A stretch of 64,000 nucleotides of DNA from Lederbergia citrea (GTDB lineage: Bacteria; Bacillota; Bacilli; Bacillales; Bacillaceae_C), in contig NZ_JAGYPH010000001.1 in the NCBI RefSeq assembly GCF_018343525.1, positions 186,001 through 250,000 on the forward strand, read 5' to 3'. This document shows positions 1-9,480 of this stretch, in pieces; positions within the stretch are counted from its first letter, which is position 1, and each line of letters opens with the position of its first letter. The position numbers and the translations under genes were made by a program. The notes under the pieces are model-generated. The model did not search any database. It saw only the letters and a list, made by a program, of their open reading frames with translations, and was not told where the DNA came from.

Positions 1-181
1 AGGAGCAGTTCATTTAGCAGGAGAAGGTGCCCCTTCTTTAGCAATCACGATTGCAACGCGCTATATTCACTCACATGCAGGAATTCTTCACCGTGACGAT
101 TATGAAAATGCTGTAAAATTGATCACAGAAGTCGTGAAACGTCTCGACAAAGAAACAGTCGATAAAATCACGTACGAATAA
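1..181 (+). CDS. ysdC: M42 family glutamyl aminopeptidase, C-terminal end (partial)
   Basis: Only the last 59 codons are in the window; the gene begins upstream of position 1. The readable tail has [12 protein letters not shown] followed by [19 protein letters not shown], the C-terminal pattern of M42 metallo-aminopeptidases (YsdC/FrvX type), where the conserved His contributes to the binuclear metal site. These cytoplasmic enzymes trim N-terminal residues from peptides. The adjacent sspI-ysgA-pheS context resembles the B. subtilis ysdC neighbourhood. The family is fairly certain; the exact ortholog is inferred from tail and context. Confidence 0.75.
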   Translation, partial: GAVHLAGEGAPSLAITIATRYIHSHAGILHRDDYENAVKLITEVVKRLDKETVDKITYE

Positions 182-187
182 TAAAAA

Positions 188-231
188 GAGCCGGGATCTT
201 CAGGAAAAACTGAGGATCCCAGCTTTTTTCT
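188..231 (+). terminator. Rho-independent terminator after the M42 peptidase
   Basis: GGGATCTTCAG pairs with CTGAGGATCCC around a GAAAAA loop, flanked by AGC/GCT, and is followed by a run of T. It lies seven bases after the stop codon. Confidence 0.85.
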
Positions 232-288
232 TTTCTTCTTCGTGGAATTCCTGTATTGTCAAAGGAGAACATTTTGAAGGAGAACATC

Positions 289-744
289 ATGGCTACTTTA
301 TGGGAATATATCGTCGTATTTTTACTTGCAGCAACTCCTTGGTTTGAAATGGCAGCTGTTATTCCACTTGGAATTGTAAGGGGCCTTCAACCGTTATTGG
401 TTGTTATTCTTGCTTTTATTGGCAATCTATCCACTATCATTCTTGTTGTATATTTATTCGAAAAAATCCAAGCTTATTTAGTAAAAAAGAAAGGAATCAT
501 GAAAGAAGACAATAAGCGGCAAAGACGTGCAAAGAAAATTTGGAATAAATATGGATTGCCCGGGTTAGCGATCATAGGACCTCTCTTAATTGGAACCCAC
601 ATCTCTGCATTCTTGGGCATGTCTCTCGGAGCGACGAAAAATTGGACACTCCTTTGGATGACCATTAGTCTTGTGCTCTGGTCAGTCGTTTTTGGAGTGG
701 GTGCCTACTATGGTATTGAAACATTCAAGACAATGATGGGATAA
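289..744 (+). CDS. Small multidrug export protein family (PF06695) membrane protein
   Basis: A 151-residue hydrophobic protein with about four membrane segments and a basic cytoplasmic loop (KKKGIMKEDNKRQRRAKK, about residues 68-85). The motif PWFEMAAVIPLGI near the N-terminus and GPLLIGTHISAFLG in the middle are typical of the COG2426/Sm_multidrug_ex family, whose transport function is poorly proven. I chose the ATG at 289 because an AAGGAG sits seven bases upstream; an in-frame TTG at 256 would add 11 residues. It is a single-gene unit between two terminators. Confidence 0.75.
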   Translation: MATLWEYIVVFLLAATPWFEMAAVIPLGIVRGLQPLLVVILAFIGNLSTIILVVYLFEKIQAYLVKKKGIMKEDNKRQRRAKKIWNKYGLPGLAIIGPLLIGTHISAFLGMSLGATKNWTLLWMTISLVLWSVVFGVGAYYGIETFKTMMG

Positions 745-751
745 ACAAATT

Positions 752-787
752 TTGGGATATTCTAAAATGAATTATCCCATTTTTTTA
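752..787 (+). terminator. Rho-independent terminator
   Basis: TGGGATATTC and GAATTATCCCA form the stem, followed by seven T. It ends the small membrane protein gene. Confidence 0.8.
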
Positions 788-813
788 TTGTCTTCATTAC
801 TATTAACTAGTAA

Positions 814-828
814 TTAAAACGCTTTCAT
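814..828 (+). promoter_or_regulatory. cre-like (CcpA) site upstream of the methyltransferase gene
   Basis: On the minus strand the bases read TGAAAGCGTTTTAA, which fits the catabolite-responsive element consensus TGWNANCGNTNWCA at all but one position. It lies about 45 bases before the chosen start of the next gene. The match is seen; CcpA control is inferred. Confidence 0.4.
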
Positions 829-872
829 GATAGTGTAAATACATATAAAATCATGTTTTGGAGTTGATGTCT

Positions 873-1853
873 ATGCAAGCGCAAAAATCTATTAATCTCG
901 AAGAACTAAGTGACCTTTGTACGCCGTGGTGCCTTCACTTAGTAGGTACACTAAGGATCGCCGATCATATCGCTGCAGGAACTAATGAAATCAATGACCT
1001 TGCCTCAGCGGCCGAGTGCGATGCCTATGCCTTGCACAATGTGCTTGGCTATCTCGTCGATAAGGGCATCTTCGAGGAGACGGGACCCGGGGTGTTCGCA
1101 TTGAACGAGGTTTCCGAGGGCTTGCTCGACCCGTCGAGACGTCCTGACCTTAATGGTATTGGAGGAAGGATGGCGTACGCATGGGGCACACTTCCTACAT
1201 ACGTTCGGACCGGCAACTCCGGATACCACGAATTATTTGGCCGTCCGTTCTGGGAAGATCTTGCCGCCAACCCGGAGGTCGCGGAAAGTTTCGATGCTCT
1301 CATGGGGCCGGCTGGACATGGCACCCCTGATCCGGATTTTCCAATCTCGGGTGGCTGGGAGTCTATAAAAACCGTTGTTGACGTCGGCGGTGGTACGGGA
1401 GCAATGCTGGCCGAGATCCTTCGGATACGACCAGAAATCCATGGTACATTGGTTGATCTTCCGGGAACCGTCGCCCGCTCAGGAGAGATATTTCAGGCTG
1501 CTGGCGTAGCCGAGCGTGTCACAACGGTAGGGCAAAGCTTTTTCGATCCTTTGCCTACGGGGGCGGATCTATACTTGCTGAAGAAGGTACTAGGTAACTG
1601 GCCTGATCAGGAGACAACTGCAATCTTGCGGCGCTGCGCCGAAGCAGCCCGCCCGAACGGCCGAATTGTAATCCTCGGTGGTGTAACAGCAGATGACGTA
1701 TCCCACAAACTGACAATCGACAAAGTGTTGCTAGGTGGCAAGACGAACACCTTGTCCGAGTTCCTAGTAATGGCGGGTGATGCCGGACTGGAGGTTACGT
1801 CAGCCGAGTACGAACCATCTGGCCAGTTCGTAGTAGAGTGTCGTCCGGTGTAA
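873..1853 (+). CDS. O-methyltransferase-like protein (Methyltransf_2 family), probably acquired
   Basis: This 326-residue protein has an N-terminal winged-helix dimerisation region (residues 8-85, with ALHNVLGYLVDKGIFEE) and a C-terminal SAM-binding Rossmann domain with DVGGGTG at 170-176 and an acidic residue at LVDLP 193-197. The family methylates hydroxyls of small molecules. In close relatives the catalytic base is a His in a LHDW motif; here the segment reads VLGNWPD with Gly at 241, so activity is doubtful or altered. The gene is far richer in GC than its neighbours (39 of 60 bases in 1081-1140) and sits between conserved genes. Start: ATG 873 has GGAG at usable spacing; TTG 858 and ATG 867 are alternatives. 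Confidence 0.75.
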   Translation: MQAQKSINLEELSDLCTPWCLHLVGTLRIADHIAAGTNEINDLASAAECDAYALHNVLGYLVDKGIFEETGPGVFALNEVSEGLLDPSRRPDLNGIGGRMAYAWGTLPTYVRTGNSGYHELFGRPFWEDLAANPEVAESFDALMGPAGHGTPDPDFPISGGWESIKTVVDVGGGTGAMLAEILRIRPEIHGTLVDLPGTVARSGEIFQAAGVAERVTTVGQSFFDPLPTGADLYLLKKVLGNWPDQETTAILRRCAEAARPNGRIVILGGVTADDVSHKLTIDKVLLGGKTNTLSEFLVMAGDAGLEVTSAEYEPSGQFVVECRPV

Positions 1854-1858
1854 AAATC

Positions 1859-1893
1859 AAAAAACACATGGTGATTATAATCCATGTGTTTTT
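1859..1893. terminator. Bidirectional terminator between methyltransferase gene and sspI
   Basis: AAAAACACATGG and CCATGTGTTTTT form a near-perfect 12-bp stem with T runs on both strands, serving the two convergent genes. Confidence 0.8.
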
Positions 1894-1906
1894 CATTTCC
1901 TCTTTA

Positions 1907-2113
1907 CTATTTTAATCCATCTTCCAAAGTCTCTAGCATCATGCTTTTTTCTTGATCATCTGCATGCTGCCAAATGACTTCAAATAAAACTCCGAGTCCA
2001 GGCAGCATTTTTTCTTCTCCACGCTGGATCGCATCGACAATGGTATCTCTTAATTGTGACTGGTTATTCCCGGAAACATTGTGGATAATGGCATTTCTTA
2101 GATTCAAGTTCAT
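1907..2113 (-). CDS. sspI: Small acid-soluble spore protein SspI
   Basis: The 68-residue product begins [17 protein letters not shown] and contains [18 protein letters not shown], which is diagnostic of SspI, a minor SASP made in the forespore. The start at 2113 is preceded by AAAGGAG at good spacing and matches the B. subtilis N-terminus; an upstream in-frame start (2131) would add six residues without support. It is transcribed alone, divergently from ysgA, as in other Bacillus genomes. Its presence marks the organism as a spore former. Confidence 0.93.
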   Translation of the reverse strand: MNLNLRNAIIHNVSGNNQSQLRDTIVDAIQRGEEKMLPGLGVLFEVIWQHADDQEKSMMLETLEDGLK

Positions 2114-2212
2114 AAAGTCGCTCCTTTTCAAGATTATTCTTCGTTAGCTTTTCGCAATTCGCCCGGAATATGTATAATAGAACAAGAATGTTCTTGAAAG
2201 GAAATGAAAGCT

Positions 2213-2968
2213 GTGGAACATATTCAATCTACGAAAAACGCAAGGGTAAAGGAATGGAAAAAACAGCTCTTGAAAAAAGGCCGAGATCAAACAGGTACAT
2301 ATATTATAGAAGGCGATCATCTTATTGAAGAAGCATTGAAAACGAATGATATTATAGAGCTAATGATCCAAGAAGATATTGAGATTCCAGAAAGCTGGTT
2401 ACTGAAAGACGACACTTCCATTACAACAATTACTTCTGAGATAAGCAAGGTCATATCGGCCACTCAGACAGCGCAAGGATTGTTTGCTGTCTGCCGTAAA
2501 CGAACACTGGAAGTTGATATGTCAACTCATAAACGTTTTCTTCTGCTTGATGGTGTCCAAGATCCGGGAAACATTGGAACAATGATTAGAACGGCGGATG
2601 CAGCGGGGATTGACGCGGTTATTTTCGGCGAAGGAACTGGAGATTTATACAATCCCAAAGTTATCCGTTCTGCCCAAGGCAGTCATTTTCATATTCATAC
2701 TGACACAGGAAATTTGCATAAATGGATAGAAAAATTAAAAAGATCAGAGATTCCAATCTATGGAACTGCTTTAGAAAATGCAGTTCCTTATAAAGAAGTT
2801 TCATCTTCTGATTCATTTGCATTAATTGTTGGGAATGAAGGCAGCGGGGTCTCACCCGAAATACTCGAACAAACAGATAAAAACCTTTATATTCCCATCT
2901 ACGGACAAAGTGAATCACTCAATGTAGCCATCGCAGCTGGCATCCTTCTTTATCATTTACGAAAATAG
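2213..2968 (+). CDS. ysgA: TrmH/SpoU-family RNA 2'-O-ribose methyltransferase
   Basis: The 251-residue protein has an N-terminal substrate-binding domain (about 1-95) and a knotted SPOUT domain. The three SpoU motifs are visible: DPGNIGTMIRTADAAG, LIVGNEGSGVS and GQSESLNVAIAAGI. These enzymes methylate ribose 2'-hydroxyls in rRNA or tRNA using SAM; the exact target base cannot be read here. GTG 2213 is preferred over ATG 2204 because AAAGGA lies ten bases before it and directly abuts the ATG. A TATAAT at 2173-2178 may be its -10 box. Length and position match B. subtilis YsgA, upstream of pheS. Confidence 0.88.
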   Translation: MEHIQSTKNARVKEWKKQLLKKGRDQTGTYIIEGDHLIEEALKTNDIIELMIQEDIEIPESWLLKDDTSITTITSEISKVISATQTAQGLFAVCRKRTLEVDMSTHKRFLLLDGVQDPGNIGTMIRTADAAGIDAVIFGEGTGDLYNPKVIRSAQGSHFHIHTDTGNLHKWIEKLKRSEIPIYGTALENAVPYKEVSSSDSFALIVGNEGSGVSPEILEQTDKNLYIPIYGQSESLNVAIAAGILLYHLRK

Positions 2969-2970
2969 AT

Positions 2971-2999
2971 TTGAAATCATCTGAACAAACGATTATAAT
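2971..2999 (+). promoter_or_regulatory. SigA promoter of the pheST T-box operon
   Basis: TTGAAA (2971-2976), a 17-base spacer and TATAAT (2994-2999) form a near-consensus vegetative promoter. Transcription would start near 3006, just before the T-box leader. Confidence 0.8.
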
Positions 3000-3006
3000 G
3001 TGATTA

Positions 3007-3264
3007 TCTGAATATATGAATGACTGTGACGGAGAAGAGTAGCCGGAGAAAGCTTTCAGGAAGAAAGTGCCTTGACTGTAAGCACTTTTAGTGGAATCTA
3101 GGTGAAGTTCACCTCCCGAGTCGGCATCGGGACCGATTTTTAAAAATCATAAAGATGCTCCGGCATATGCCGTTATGACAATGAAGTGAACATGGCAACA
3201 TGTTTATAAGGGTGGTACCGCGACTAAAGCCTCGTCCCTTTTTGGGATCCGAGGCTTTTTTTTA
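3007..3264 (+). ncRNA. T-box leader (tRNA-Phe-sensing riboswitch)
   Basis: The leader starts with a stem I region (GTGACGGAGAAGAGTAGC), has the diagnostic T-box sequence AGGGTGGTACCGCG at 3209-3222, and ends in a terminator (GCCTCGTCCC paired with GGGATCCGAGGC, then eight T, to about 3263). Uncharged tRNA-Phe is expected to pair with the T-box bulge and the specifier, favouring antitermination. The TTC at 3108-3110 followed by A is a plausible Phe specifier, but I did not fold the whole stem I. pheS follows directly, which fits. Confidence 0.92.
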
Positions 3265-3292
3265 TTTGTCAAAATTGAAGGAGGAAAACTTA

Positions 3293-4330
3293 GTGGAGCA
3301 GAAATTAAAACAACTGGAAACAGAAGCACTTGCGAAAATTAGCGAAGCAGCTGATTTAAAAGCTTTGAATGATGTACGTGTTGCCTATCTCGGAAAAAAA
3401 GGACCTATCACGGAGGTCTTGCGTGGAATGGGGAAATTGTCGGCAGAAGAACGGCCAAAAATGGGAGCTCTTGTCAATGTGGTGAGAGAAACCATCACTG
3501 AAGCCATCGAGAAAAAGCAGAGCGAGTTAGAAGATGCCGCTGTCCGCAAACAGCTTGAATCAGAAACAATCGATGTGACACTTCCAGGCAGACCTGTAAA
3601 AGCAGGCAGTCGCCATCCACTGACAAAAATAGTGGAAGAAATCGAAGACTTATTCATTGGTATGGGATATAAAGTGGCTGAAGGGCCTGAAGTAGAGAAG
3701 GATTATTACAATTTCGAAGCGTTGAATTTGCCCAAAGGGCATCCTGCGCGTGATATGCAAGATTCTTTTTATATTACCGAGGAAATTTTACTTCGTACTC
3801 ATACATCACCTGTTCAAGCACGAACAATGGAAAAACATGAAGGCAAAGGACCGGTTAAAATTATTTGTCCCGGAAAAGTATACCGCCGCGATAATGATGA
3901 TGCGACGCATTCCCATCAGTTTACGCAAATTGAAGGACTTGTCATCGACGAAAACATTACGATGGGTGACTTAAAAGGTACGCTCGAAGTATTTGCGAAA
4001 AAAATGTTTGGTGAAGACCGAGAAATTCGTTTGCGCCCAAGCTTTTTCCCTTTTACAGAGCCATCTGTTGAAATGGATATATCTTGTAAAATGTGTGGAG
4101 GCGAAGGTTGCCGCGTTTGTAAACAAACTGGCTGGATCGAAATTTTGGGCGCGGGTATGGTGCATCCAAATGTACTTGAAATGGCTGGTTTTGATTCAAA
4201 AAAATATACAGGATTCGCATTTGGAATGGGACCAGAACGAATTGCAATGCTGAAATACGGAGTGGATGATATCCGTCATTTCTACACGAATGACATTCGG
4301 TTTTTACAACAATTTGCGTTACAAGAATAA
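3293..4330 (+). CDS. pheS: Phenylalanine--tRNA ligase alpha subunit
   Basis: The 345-residue catalytic subunit charges tRNA-Phe as part of an alpha2-beta2 tetramer with PheT. An N-terminal coiled coil (about 1-90) precedes the class II synthetase core with [13 protein letters not shown], the motif 2 region [16 protein letters not shown], and the motif 3 region [17 protein letters not shown] 3293 with GGAGG eight bases upstream is the true start: it reproduces the B. subtilis N-terminus, whereas the longer frame from 3200 runs through the T-box terminator. pheT begins 18 bases downstream. Confidence 0.97.
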   Translation: MEQKLKQLETEALAKISEAADLKALNDVRVAYLGKKGPITEVLRGMGKLSAEERPKMGALVNVVRETITEAIEKKQSELEDAAVRKQLESETIDVTLPGRPVKAGSRHPLTKIVEEIEDLFIGMGYKVAEGPEVEKDYYNFEALNLPKGHPARDMQDSFYITEEILLRTHTSPVQARTMEKHEGKGPVKIICPGKVYRRDNDDATHSHQFTQIEGLVIDENITMGDLKGTLEVFAKKMFGEDREIRLRPSFFPFTEPSVEMDISCKMCGGEGCRVCKQTGWIEILGAGMVHPNVLEMAGFDSKKYTGFAFGMGPERIAMLKYGVDDIRHFYTNDIRFLQQFALQE

Positions 4331-4348
4331 TTTCGGGAGGTAAAATAC

Positions 4349-6763
4349 ATGCTTGTTTCATATAAATGGCTGCAGGAATACGTGGACCTTAATGGCGTAA
4401 CAGCTGCAGAATTGGCAGAAAAAATTACGAGAAGTGGAATTGAAGTTGATGGAGTAGAGCAGCTTAGCAGTGGTGTTAAAGGAGTAGTTGTCGGCCATGT
4501 ACTTGAGTGCGAAAAACATCCGGAAGCTGATAAGTTGAATAAATGTCTTGTTCATATTGGCGAAAGCGAACCAGTGCAAATTATTTGCGGTGCACCAAAC
4601 GTTGCGAAAGGGCAAAAAGTAGCTGTTGCAACAGTAGGTGCAGTACTTCCAGGCAATTTTAAAATTAAAAAAGCAAAGCTACGCGGTGAGGAATCGAACG
4701 GGATGATTTGTTCACTACAGGAGCTTGGTATTGAAGGTAAACTTGTTCCGAAGGAATATGCGGACGGCATTTACGTTTTCCCAGCTGACACAGAAGTGGG
4801 TGCAAATGCGCTTGAGCTTTTAAACCTTGATGATGAAGTGCTGGAACTTGATTTAACACCAAACCGTGCAGACGCTCTTAGCATGCTTGGTGTTGCATAT
4901 GAAACGGCCGCAATTCTTGGTCAAGAAGTGGAACTACCGGAAATCGCATCTGAAGCATCATCTGAAAAAGCGGCAGACTATATTTCTGTAAAAGTAGACG
5001 CAACAGAAGACAACCCGCTTTACACGGCCAAGGTGATTAAAGATGTCAAGATTGGGCCAGCACCACTTTGGATGCAAACGCGACTCATGTCTGCTGGCAT
5101 TCGCCCGCATAATAATGTTGTCGATATAACAAACTATATTTTACTTGAATACGGTCAGCCGCTTCACGCATTTGACTATGACCGTTTTGGATCAAAAGAA
5201 GTAGTGATACGCCTAGCTCATGAAGGTGAAAAAATCACTACGCTTGATGATGCAGAACGGACATTGACATCTGAACAGCTCGTCATTACAAATGGAACTG
5301 TTCCGGTTGCGCTCGCTGGTGTAATGGGTGGCGCTGACTCTGAGGTTACCGATGATACGACGACCATTTTACTTGAATCTGCTTATTTTGCTGGCGGATC
5401 GATTCGAGCTACATCGAAACATCATGGCTTACGCAGTGAAGCAAGTAGCCGTTATGAAAAAGGGGTAGACCCGGAAAGGGTACGCCCAGCAGCTGAAAGA
5501 GCAGCTCAATTGATCGCGAAATATGCAGGCGGTGAAGTGCTTCAAGGTCTCGTTGAAGCAGATCATTTAACAATGGAACCAGCAGTTGTTTCTATTTCGC
5601 TTGAAAAAATTAACCGTGTTCTCGGAACGGAAATTACCGAAACTGAAGTAGTAGAGATTTTTAATCGACTGAAATTTGACGTGACAGTAGAAGAAGGCAC
5701 TTTTACTGTAACAGCTCCGACTCGTCGCGGTGATATTACAATCGAAGAAGACTTGATTGAAGAAGTAGCTCGCCTTTACGGATACGATAATATTCCTAAA
5801 ACATTGCCAAAAGGTGCTGCAACACCGGGTGGGTTAAGCGCAGTTCAAGAAAAGCGCCGAACAGCAAAAGGCTTTTTAGAAGGTGCGGGATTGTATCAGG
5901 CCATCAGCTACTCGCTTACTTCAGAAGAAAAGGCAAATAGTTTTGCGATTGAAAAGAGGGAGCCAGTTAAACTCGCGATGCCAATGAGTGAAGAGCGCAG
6001 CCGTCTAAGACTGAGTATTGTGCCGCAGTTACTAGAAGTTGTTTCGTATAACTTAGCTCGTCGGCATGATTCGATTGCTTTATATGAAATTGGCTCGGTT
6101 TTCCTGAACGAAGGCCATGATGCCCAGCCAGATGAACGTGAACATATTGCCGGTGCAATGACAGGAATGTGGGTCGCGAATGAATGGCAAGGCGAGAAAA
6201 AGCCGGTTGATTTTTACGTGGCAAAAGGCATTTTGGAAGGATTATTTGAAAAGCTCGGCGTAAGTGAAGGGATTGAATGGCAAGCTGCAGAGCTGGACGG
6301 TTTGCATCCGGGGCGTACGGCCGAAATCTTACTTTCAGGAGAGGTGATTGGCTTTGCTGGCCAATTACATCCACATGTGCAAAAGCAACTTGATTTGAAA
6401 GAAACATACGTATTTGAAATCAAGTCTGATGCATTGTTCAATTATAATCTACCTGAATTACAATACGTTCCAATCCCTCGCTTCCCGTCGATCTCAAGAG
6501 ACATTGCTCTCGTAGTCGACAAAGAAGTGACTGCTGGAACACTTGAAACAATTATTCATGAAGCAGGCGGCAAATTACTGAAAGCTGTTCATGTGTTTGA
6601 CCTTTACGAAGGTGAGCATATGGAAGAAGGTAAAAAATCAATTGCCTTCTCACTAACCTATATTGATCCGGAAAAAACACTCACGGATGAAGAAGTGGTA
6701 AGAGCGCATGACAAAGTACTCGCTGCTGTAAAAGAAAAAGCGGGTGCGGAATTAAGAGGGTAA
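4349..6763 (+). CDS. pheT: Phenylalanine--tRNA ligase beta subunit
   Basis: At 804 residues it equals the B. subtilis length. Domains in order are an EMAP/OB-fold tRNA-binding domain (about 40-150, with [10 protein letters not shown]), the B3/B4 editing domain (about 210-390, with [14 protein letters not shown]), a B5 domain (about 405-475), the catalytic-like core, and a C-terminal ferredoxin-fold anticodon-binding domain (about 710-804, [16 protein letters not shown]). The editing site hydrolyses mischarged Tyr-tRNA. The ATG follows GGGAGG; translation probably couples to pheS. Confidence 0.97.
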   Translation: MLVSYKWLQEYVDLNGVTAAELAEKITRSGIEVDGVEQLSSGVKGVVVGHVLECEKHPEADKLNKCLVHIGESEPVQIICGAPNVAKGQKVAVATVGAVLPGNFKIKKAKLRGEESNGMICSLQELGIEGKLVPKEYADGIYVFPADTEVGANALELLNLDDEVLELDLTPNRADALSMLGVAYETAAILGQEVELPEIASEASSEKAADYISVKVDATEDNPLYTAKVIKDVKIGPAPLWMQTRLMSAGIRPHNNVVDITNYILLEYGQPLHAFDYDRFGSKEVVIRLAHEGEKITTLDDAERTLTSEQLVITNGTVPVALAGVMGGADSEVTDDTTTILLESAYFAGGSIRATSKHHGLRSEASSRYEKGVDPERVRPAAERAAQLIAKYAGGEVLQGLVEADHLTMEPAVVSISLEKINRVLGTEITETEVVEIFNRLKFDVTVEEGTFTVTAPTRRGDITIEEDLIEEVARLYGYDNIPKTLPKGAATPGGLSAVQEKRRTAKGFLEGAGLYQAISYSLTSEEKANSFAIEKREPVKLAMPMSEERSRLRLSIVPQLLEVVSYNLARRHDSIALYEIGSVFLNEGHDAQPDEREHIAGAMTGMWVANEWQGEKKPVDFYVAKGILEGLFEKLGVSEGIEWQAAELDGLHPGRTAEILLSGEVIGFAGQLHPHVQKQLDLKETYVFEIKSDALFNYNLPELQYVPIPRFPSISRDIALVVDKEVTAGTLETIIHEAGGKLLKAVHVFDLYEGEHMEEGKKSIAFSLTYIDPEKTLTDEEVVRAHDKVLAAVKEKAGAELRG

Positions 6764-6766
6764 AAA

Positions 6767-6801
6767 GGAAAAACACGGGCTGCACAGCTCGTGTTTTTTG
6801 T
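6767..6801 (+). terminator. Terminator of the pheST operon
   Basis: AACACGGGCTG and CAGCTCGTGTT pair, with A and T runs on either side; it follows the pheT stop within a few bases. Confidence 0.85.
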
Positions 6802-6862
6802 TGGAGTAAAAAGTACGATATACTTAACACGTAAAGGATTTTATTTTGGAGGAAAATAACTA

Positions 6863-7402
6863 ATGAAGAAAAACCGGCAAATCTTATATTTATTCGTTTT
6901 TTTAATTGCCGTAGGGGCAATGGCCGTATATGGAAAATCAGCAACACAAGAGTTTTCACCTGAAAAAGTGACCCATTATTTGAACAATATGAGGCTAGGG
7001 ATTCAAGATATATATAATAAGGTCCCAATTGATCAAATAAGAGAAAAGAAAACGATTTCTAAAGGTCAACTTGACCAATTAATAGAAGGCTCGGATCGTA
7101 TTTTTTCTAGCTATCTGGAATTGAAAGCAATCGGTTTGGAGTTTGATTACTTTGAGGACACGAATGCAAAGATGGAAACCAATTTGGAAAACATTCATAC
7201 TTCACTATATCAGATAAAGGAAGCGTCCAATGGTGATACTCGTTTAACAGCTCGTCAAATTGCTTCTTTTTCCGAAGTCTATAATTTTCTATGGGATTTA
7301 TATGGACTTGATGTGTATAACATGGATTTAGATGAAATTTTATCTGAGATGGAGAAGGTGAGCGAAAATTATGAACCAATGTTTGAGACGTATTTATTCT
7401 AA
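6863..7402 (+). CDS. Hypothetical exported or membrane-anchored protein
   Basis: A 179-residue protein with an N-terminal hydrophobic segment (about residues 6-24, ILYLFVFLIAVGAMAVYG) that could be a signal peptide or anchor, followed by a soluble, acidic, mostly helical region. I do not recognise the family. GGAGG lies nine bases upstream of the ATG. Its last 32 bases overlap the start of the following lipoprotein gene, suggesting an operon. The conserved Bacillus neighbourhood has no such gene between pheT and rnhC, so this pair is accessory. Confidence 0.65.
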   Translation: MKKNRQILYLFVFLIAVGAMAVYGKSATQEFSPEKVTHYLNNMRLGIQDIYNKVPIDQIREKKTISKGQLDQLIEGSDRIFSSYLELKAIGLEFDYFEDTNAKMETNLENIHTSLYQIKEASNGDTRLTARQIASFSEVYNFLWDLYGLDVYNMDLDEILSEMEKVSENYEPMFETYLF

Positions 7403-8475
7403 TTCGCTAGCGATTATCTTCCTAGTTATCATATTGACAGCATGTTCAGGAAAAGAAGGTGGCAAGGAGGAAGTTTCAGAAAATCCTACACCTGCCGAAC
7501 AACCTGCATCAGGGAGTGGAGTTGAAGAGCAGATTGTAGAAAAGCTTGATGTTCCTTGGTCGATTACAAACGCAGGCCGTGTTTTTTATATAAGTGAAAG
7601 GAACGGTACAATAGTCTCAGTAAACAAGAAAACAGGTGAGAAAATTCGATTACCTGTCAGGTTTCATAAAAAGCTATTTACCGGTGGAGAAGGCGGACTG
7701 CTGGGAATTGAAATTATCCCCGGTAAAGAAGTCGAAGCATTCGCTTACCATACATACGAGGAAAATGGGAATGTTTTCAATAGGCTCATCCGGATAAAAA
7801 AAGAAAAGGATGCCTGGATTGAAACAGCTCTACTGTTGGAAGGGATTCCCGGTTCACAGATCCATAAATAACGGTGGCCGAATTAAAATCGGACCTGATG
7901 GGAAGCTTTATGTGACTGCTGGGGATGCATCAAAACCAGAGTCGGCACAAAAGTTAGATCATTTATCAGGAAAAATATTACGCCTTGAACTTGACGGAAC
8001 GATTCCTGCGGACAACCCATTTCCTGGGTCCTTTATCTATTCCTACGGCCACCGCAATCCGCAAGGTCTTGCCTGGAATGAGGAAGGTCAATTGTTCGCA
8101 ACAGAGCATGGCCAGAGTGCACATGATGAAATTAATAAGATTGAGCCTGGAAAAAATTACGGTTGGCCGAAAATTCAAGGAGATGAAAAGAAAACCGGAA
8201 TGGAAACACCGATTTTTCATACGAACGGCGACACCTGGGCACCAAGCGGAACGGCTTATCATGATGGAAAATTATATATTGCTTCACTTCGGGGAGAGGC
8301 TGTCAGGGTGTATGATTTGAAAATTGGGGAAGTGAGCATTCTCTCAGAAGGAAACGGGCGGATTCGCGATGTGATCATTGAAGATGGTGCTTTATATTTT
8401 GTTACAAACAATACGGACGGCAGAGGTACCCCAGCGGAAAATGACGATAGGTATATAAAGATAGAATTGAAATAG
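7371..8475 (+). pseudogene. PQQ-dependent sugar dehydrogenase-like lipoprotein, frameshifted
   Basis: The first part encodes a lipoprotein signal peptide with lipobox LTAC, then the start of a glucose/sorbosone dehydrogenase beta-propeller (LDVPWSIT, GGEGGLLGIEIIPG). The frame stops at 7869-7871, and the same domain continues in another frame (NGGRIKIGPDGKLYVTAGD, GHRNPQGLAW, TEHGQSAHDEINKIEPGKNYGWP) to a stop at 8475. The break is at CCATAAATAACGG, where ATAA is present twice in tandem; removing one copy restores a continuous protein of about 367 residues. Such soluble dehydrogenases oxidise sugars outside the membrane. It is either a recent inactivation or a sequence error. Confidence 0.82.
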
Positions 8476-8513
8476 GTTGTGTCTCATGATTTGAGAAACA
8501 ACCTATTTTTTTT
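8470..8513. terminator. Bidirectional terminator between the dehydrogenase pseudogene and rnhC
   Basis: AATAGGTTGTGTCTC pairs with GAGAAACAACCTATT around ATGATTT, followed by eight T. It separates two convergent genes and slightly overlaps the rnhC stop codon. Confidence 0.85.
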
Positions 8514-9441
8514 AGATCCCCGCTATTCTCTTCGCTTTACCCGTATTAGCAAAATGAAGTTTAGTAAATTCATTCAAGGCAGCAACGCCTTTTTCTTTAA
8601 TAAGTCTTGCCGCAACTTGATCGACTTTTGCTCCTGCTCCTTTTGGAAGAGTGAATCCAGCTTTTGTACTTAAATCATCAAAAGCTTTTAGAAAAGCATA
8701 TCTTGCTAAAATAGAAGCAGCTGCTACTGAAAGATGAATACTTTCGGCTTTTGTACTGAAAAAGACGTTTTCTCGGCAAATTACTTGTTGTCCTTGTAAA
8801 TGGCGGAAATAAACAGTTGCCTCCGCAAATTGATCGACAAGAATGGCTTCGGGTTTTTCGGGAGCAATTTTTCCAAGCAAATGATTTAAAGCTTGATTAT
8901 GAAGAATGGCGGTTATTTTTCCCTGCGTCATTCCGGAAGATTGCAAGCGATTATATTTTTCATTAGGCAACTTTAGCAAGCTATATGGAAGAAAAGTAAG
9001 TAGGTCCTTCGCGATTTTCACAATTTGCGGATCTGTTAAATCTTTAGAATCTTTAACCCCCAACTCTTGTAATAATGGAATTTGGTCTTTTTTTACATAG
9101 GCAGCGACAACGGTCATTGGCCCAAAATAATCGCCTTTTCCAACTTCATCGGAACCGATGACAGAGAGTGTTGAAATATCGGCCGGAAGCGGAAGTCCCG
9201 ATGATTTCCCGCCTTTAGAGGAAGTGGCCTTTCCGGCAGGTTTTCCCCACTTTTTCGCCTCTGCTTCATTTCCTGTTCCTTGAAACATGACTTTACCTGA
9301 GCGATACGCTGTTATTGTACAGCCGTTTTTCTTTGCGGAAAAAACACCTCCCGGCGGAGTTTTTGCGGTGAAGAACGGTTCATAATGGCTCTTCATTTTT
9401 TCAATATCAGATTGACGGATTTGAATGACAATATTGGCCAA
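8512..9441 (-). CDS. rnhC: Ribonuclease HIII
   Basis: This 309-residue enzyme cleaves RNA in RNA-DNA hybrids. An N-terminal TBP-like substrate-binding domain (about 1-80) is followed by the RNase H fold. The acidic metal-binding residues lie in IGSDEVGKGDYFGP (about residue 95) and near LVDQFA; GVKDSKDLTD is also typical. The GKGDYFGP form distinguishes HIII from HII. It lies between pheT and zapA, as in B. subtilis, on the opposite strand. Confidence 0.95.
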   Translation of the reverse strand: MANIVIQIRQSDIEKMKSHYEPFFTAKTPPGGVFSAKKNGCTITAYRSGKVMFQGTGNEAEAKKWGKPAGKATSSKGGKSSGLPLPADISTLSVIGSDEVGKGDYFGPMTVVAAYVKKDQIPLLQELGVKDSKDLTDPQIVKIAKDLLTFLPYSLLKLPNEKYNRLQSSGMTQGKITAILHNQALNHLLGKIAPEKPEAILVDQFAEATVYFRHLQGQQVICRENVFFSTKAESIHLSVAAASILARYAFLKAFDDLSTKAGFTLPKGAGAKVDQVAARLIKEKGVAALNEFTKLHFANTGKAKRIAGI

Positions 9442-9480
9442 AGAGAAACTTCCTTTCTATTGAGAAACATTTGTTTGTAG

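Noticed and set aside
3200..3292. N-terminal extension of PheS
   Set aside because: It translates the T-box and its terminator; GTG 3293 has a proper ribosome binding site and matches the family start.
7371..7871. Stand-alone 166-residue lipoprotein
   Set aside because: Its sequence stops mid-domain and the domain continues in another frame right after, so it is half of a broken gene.
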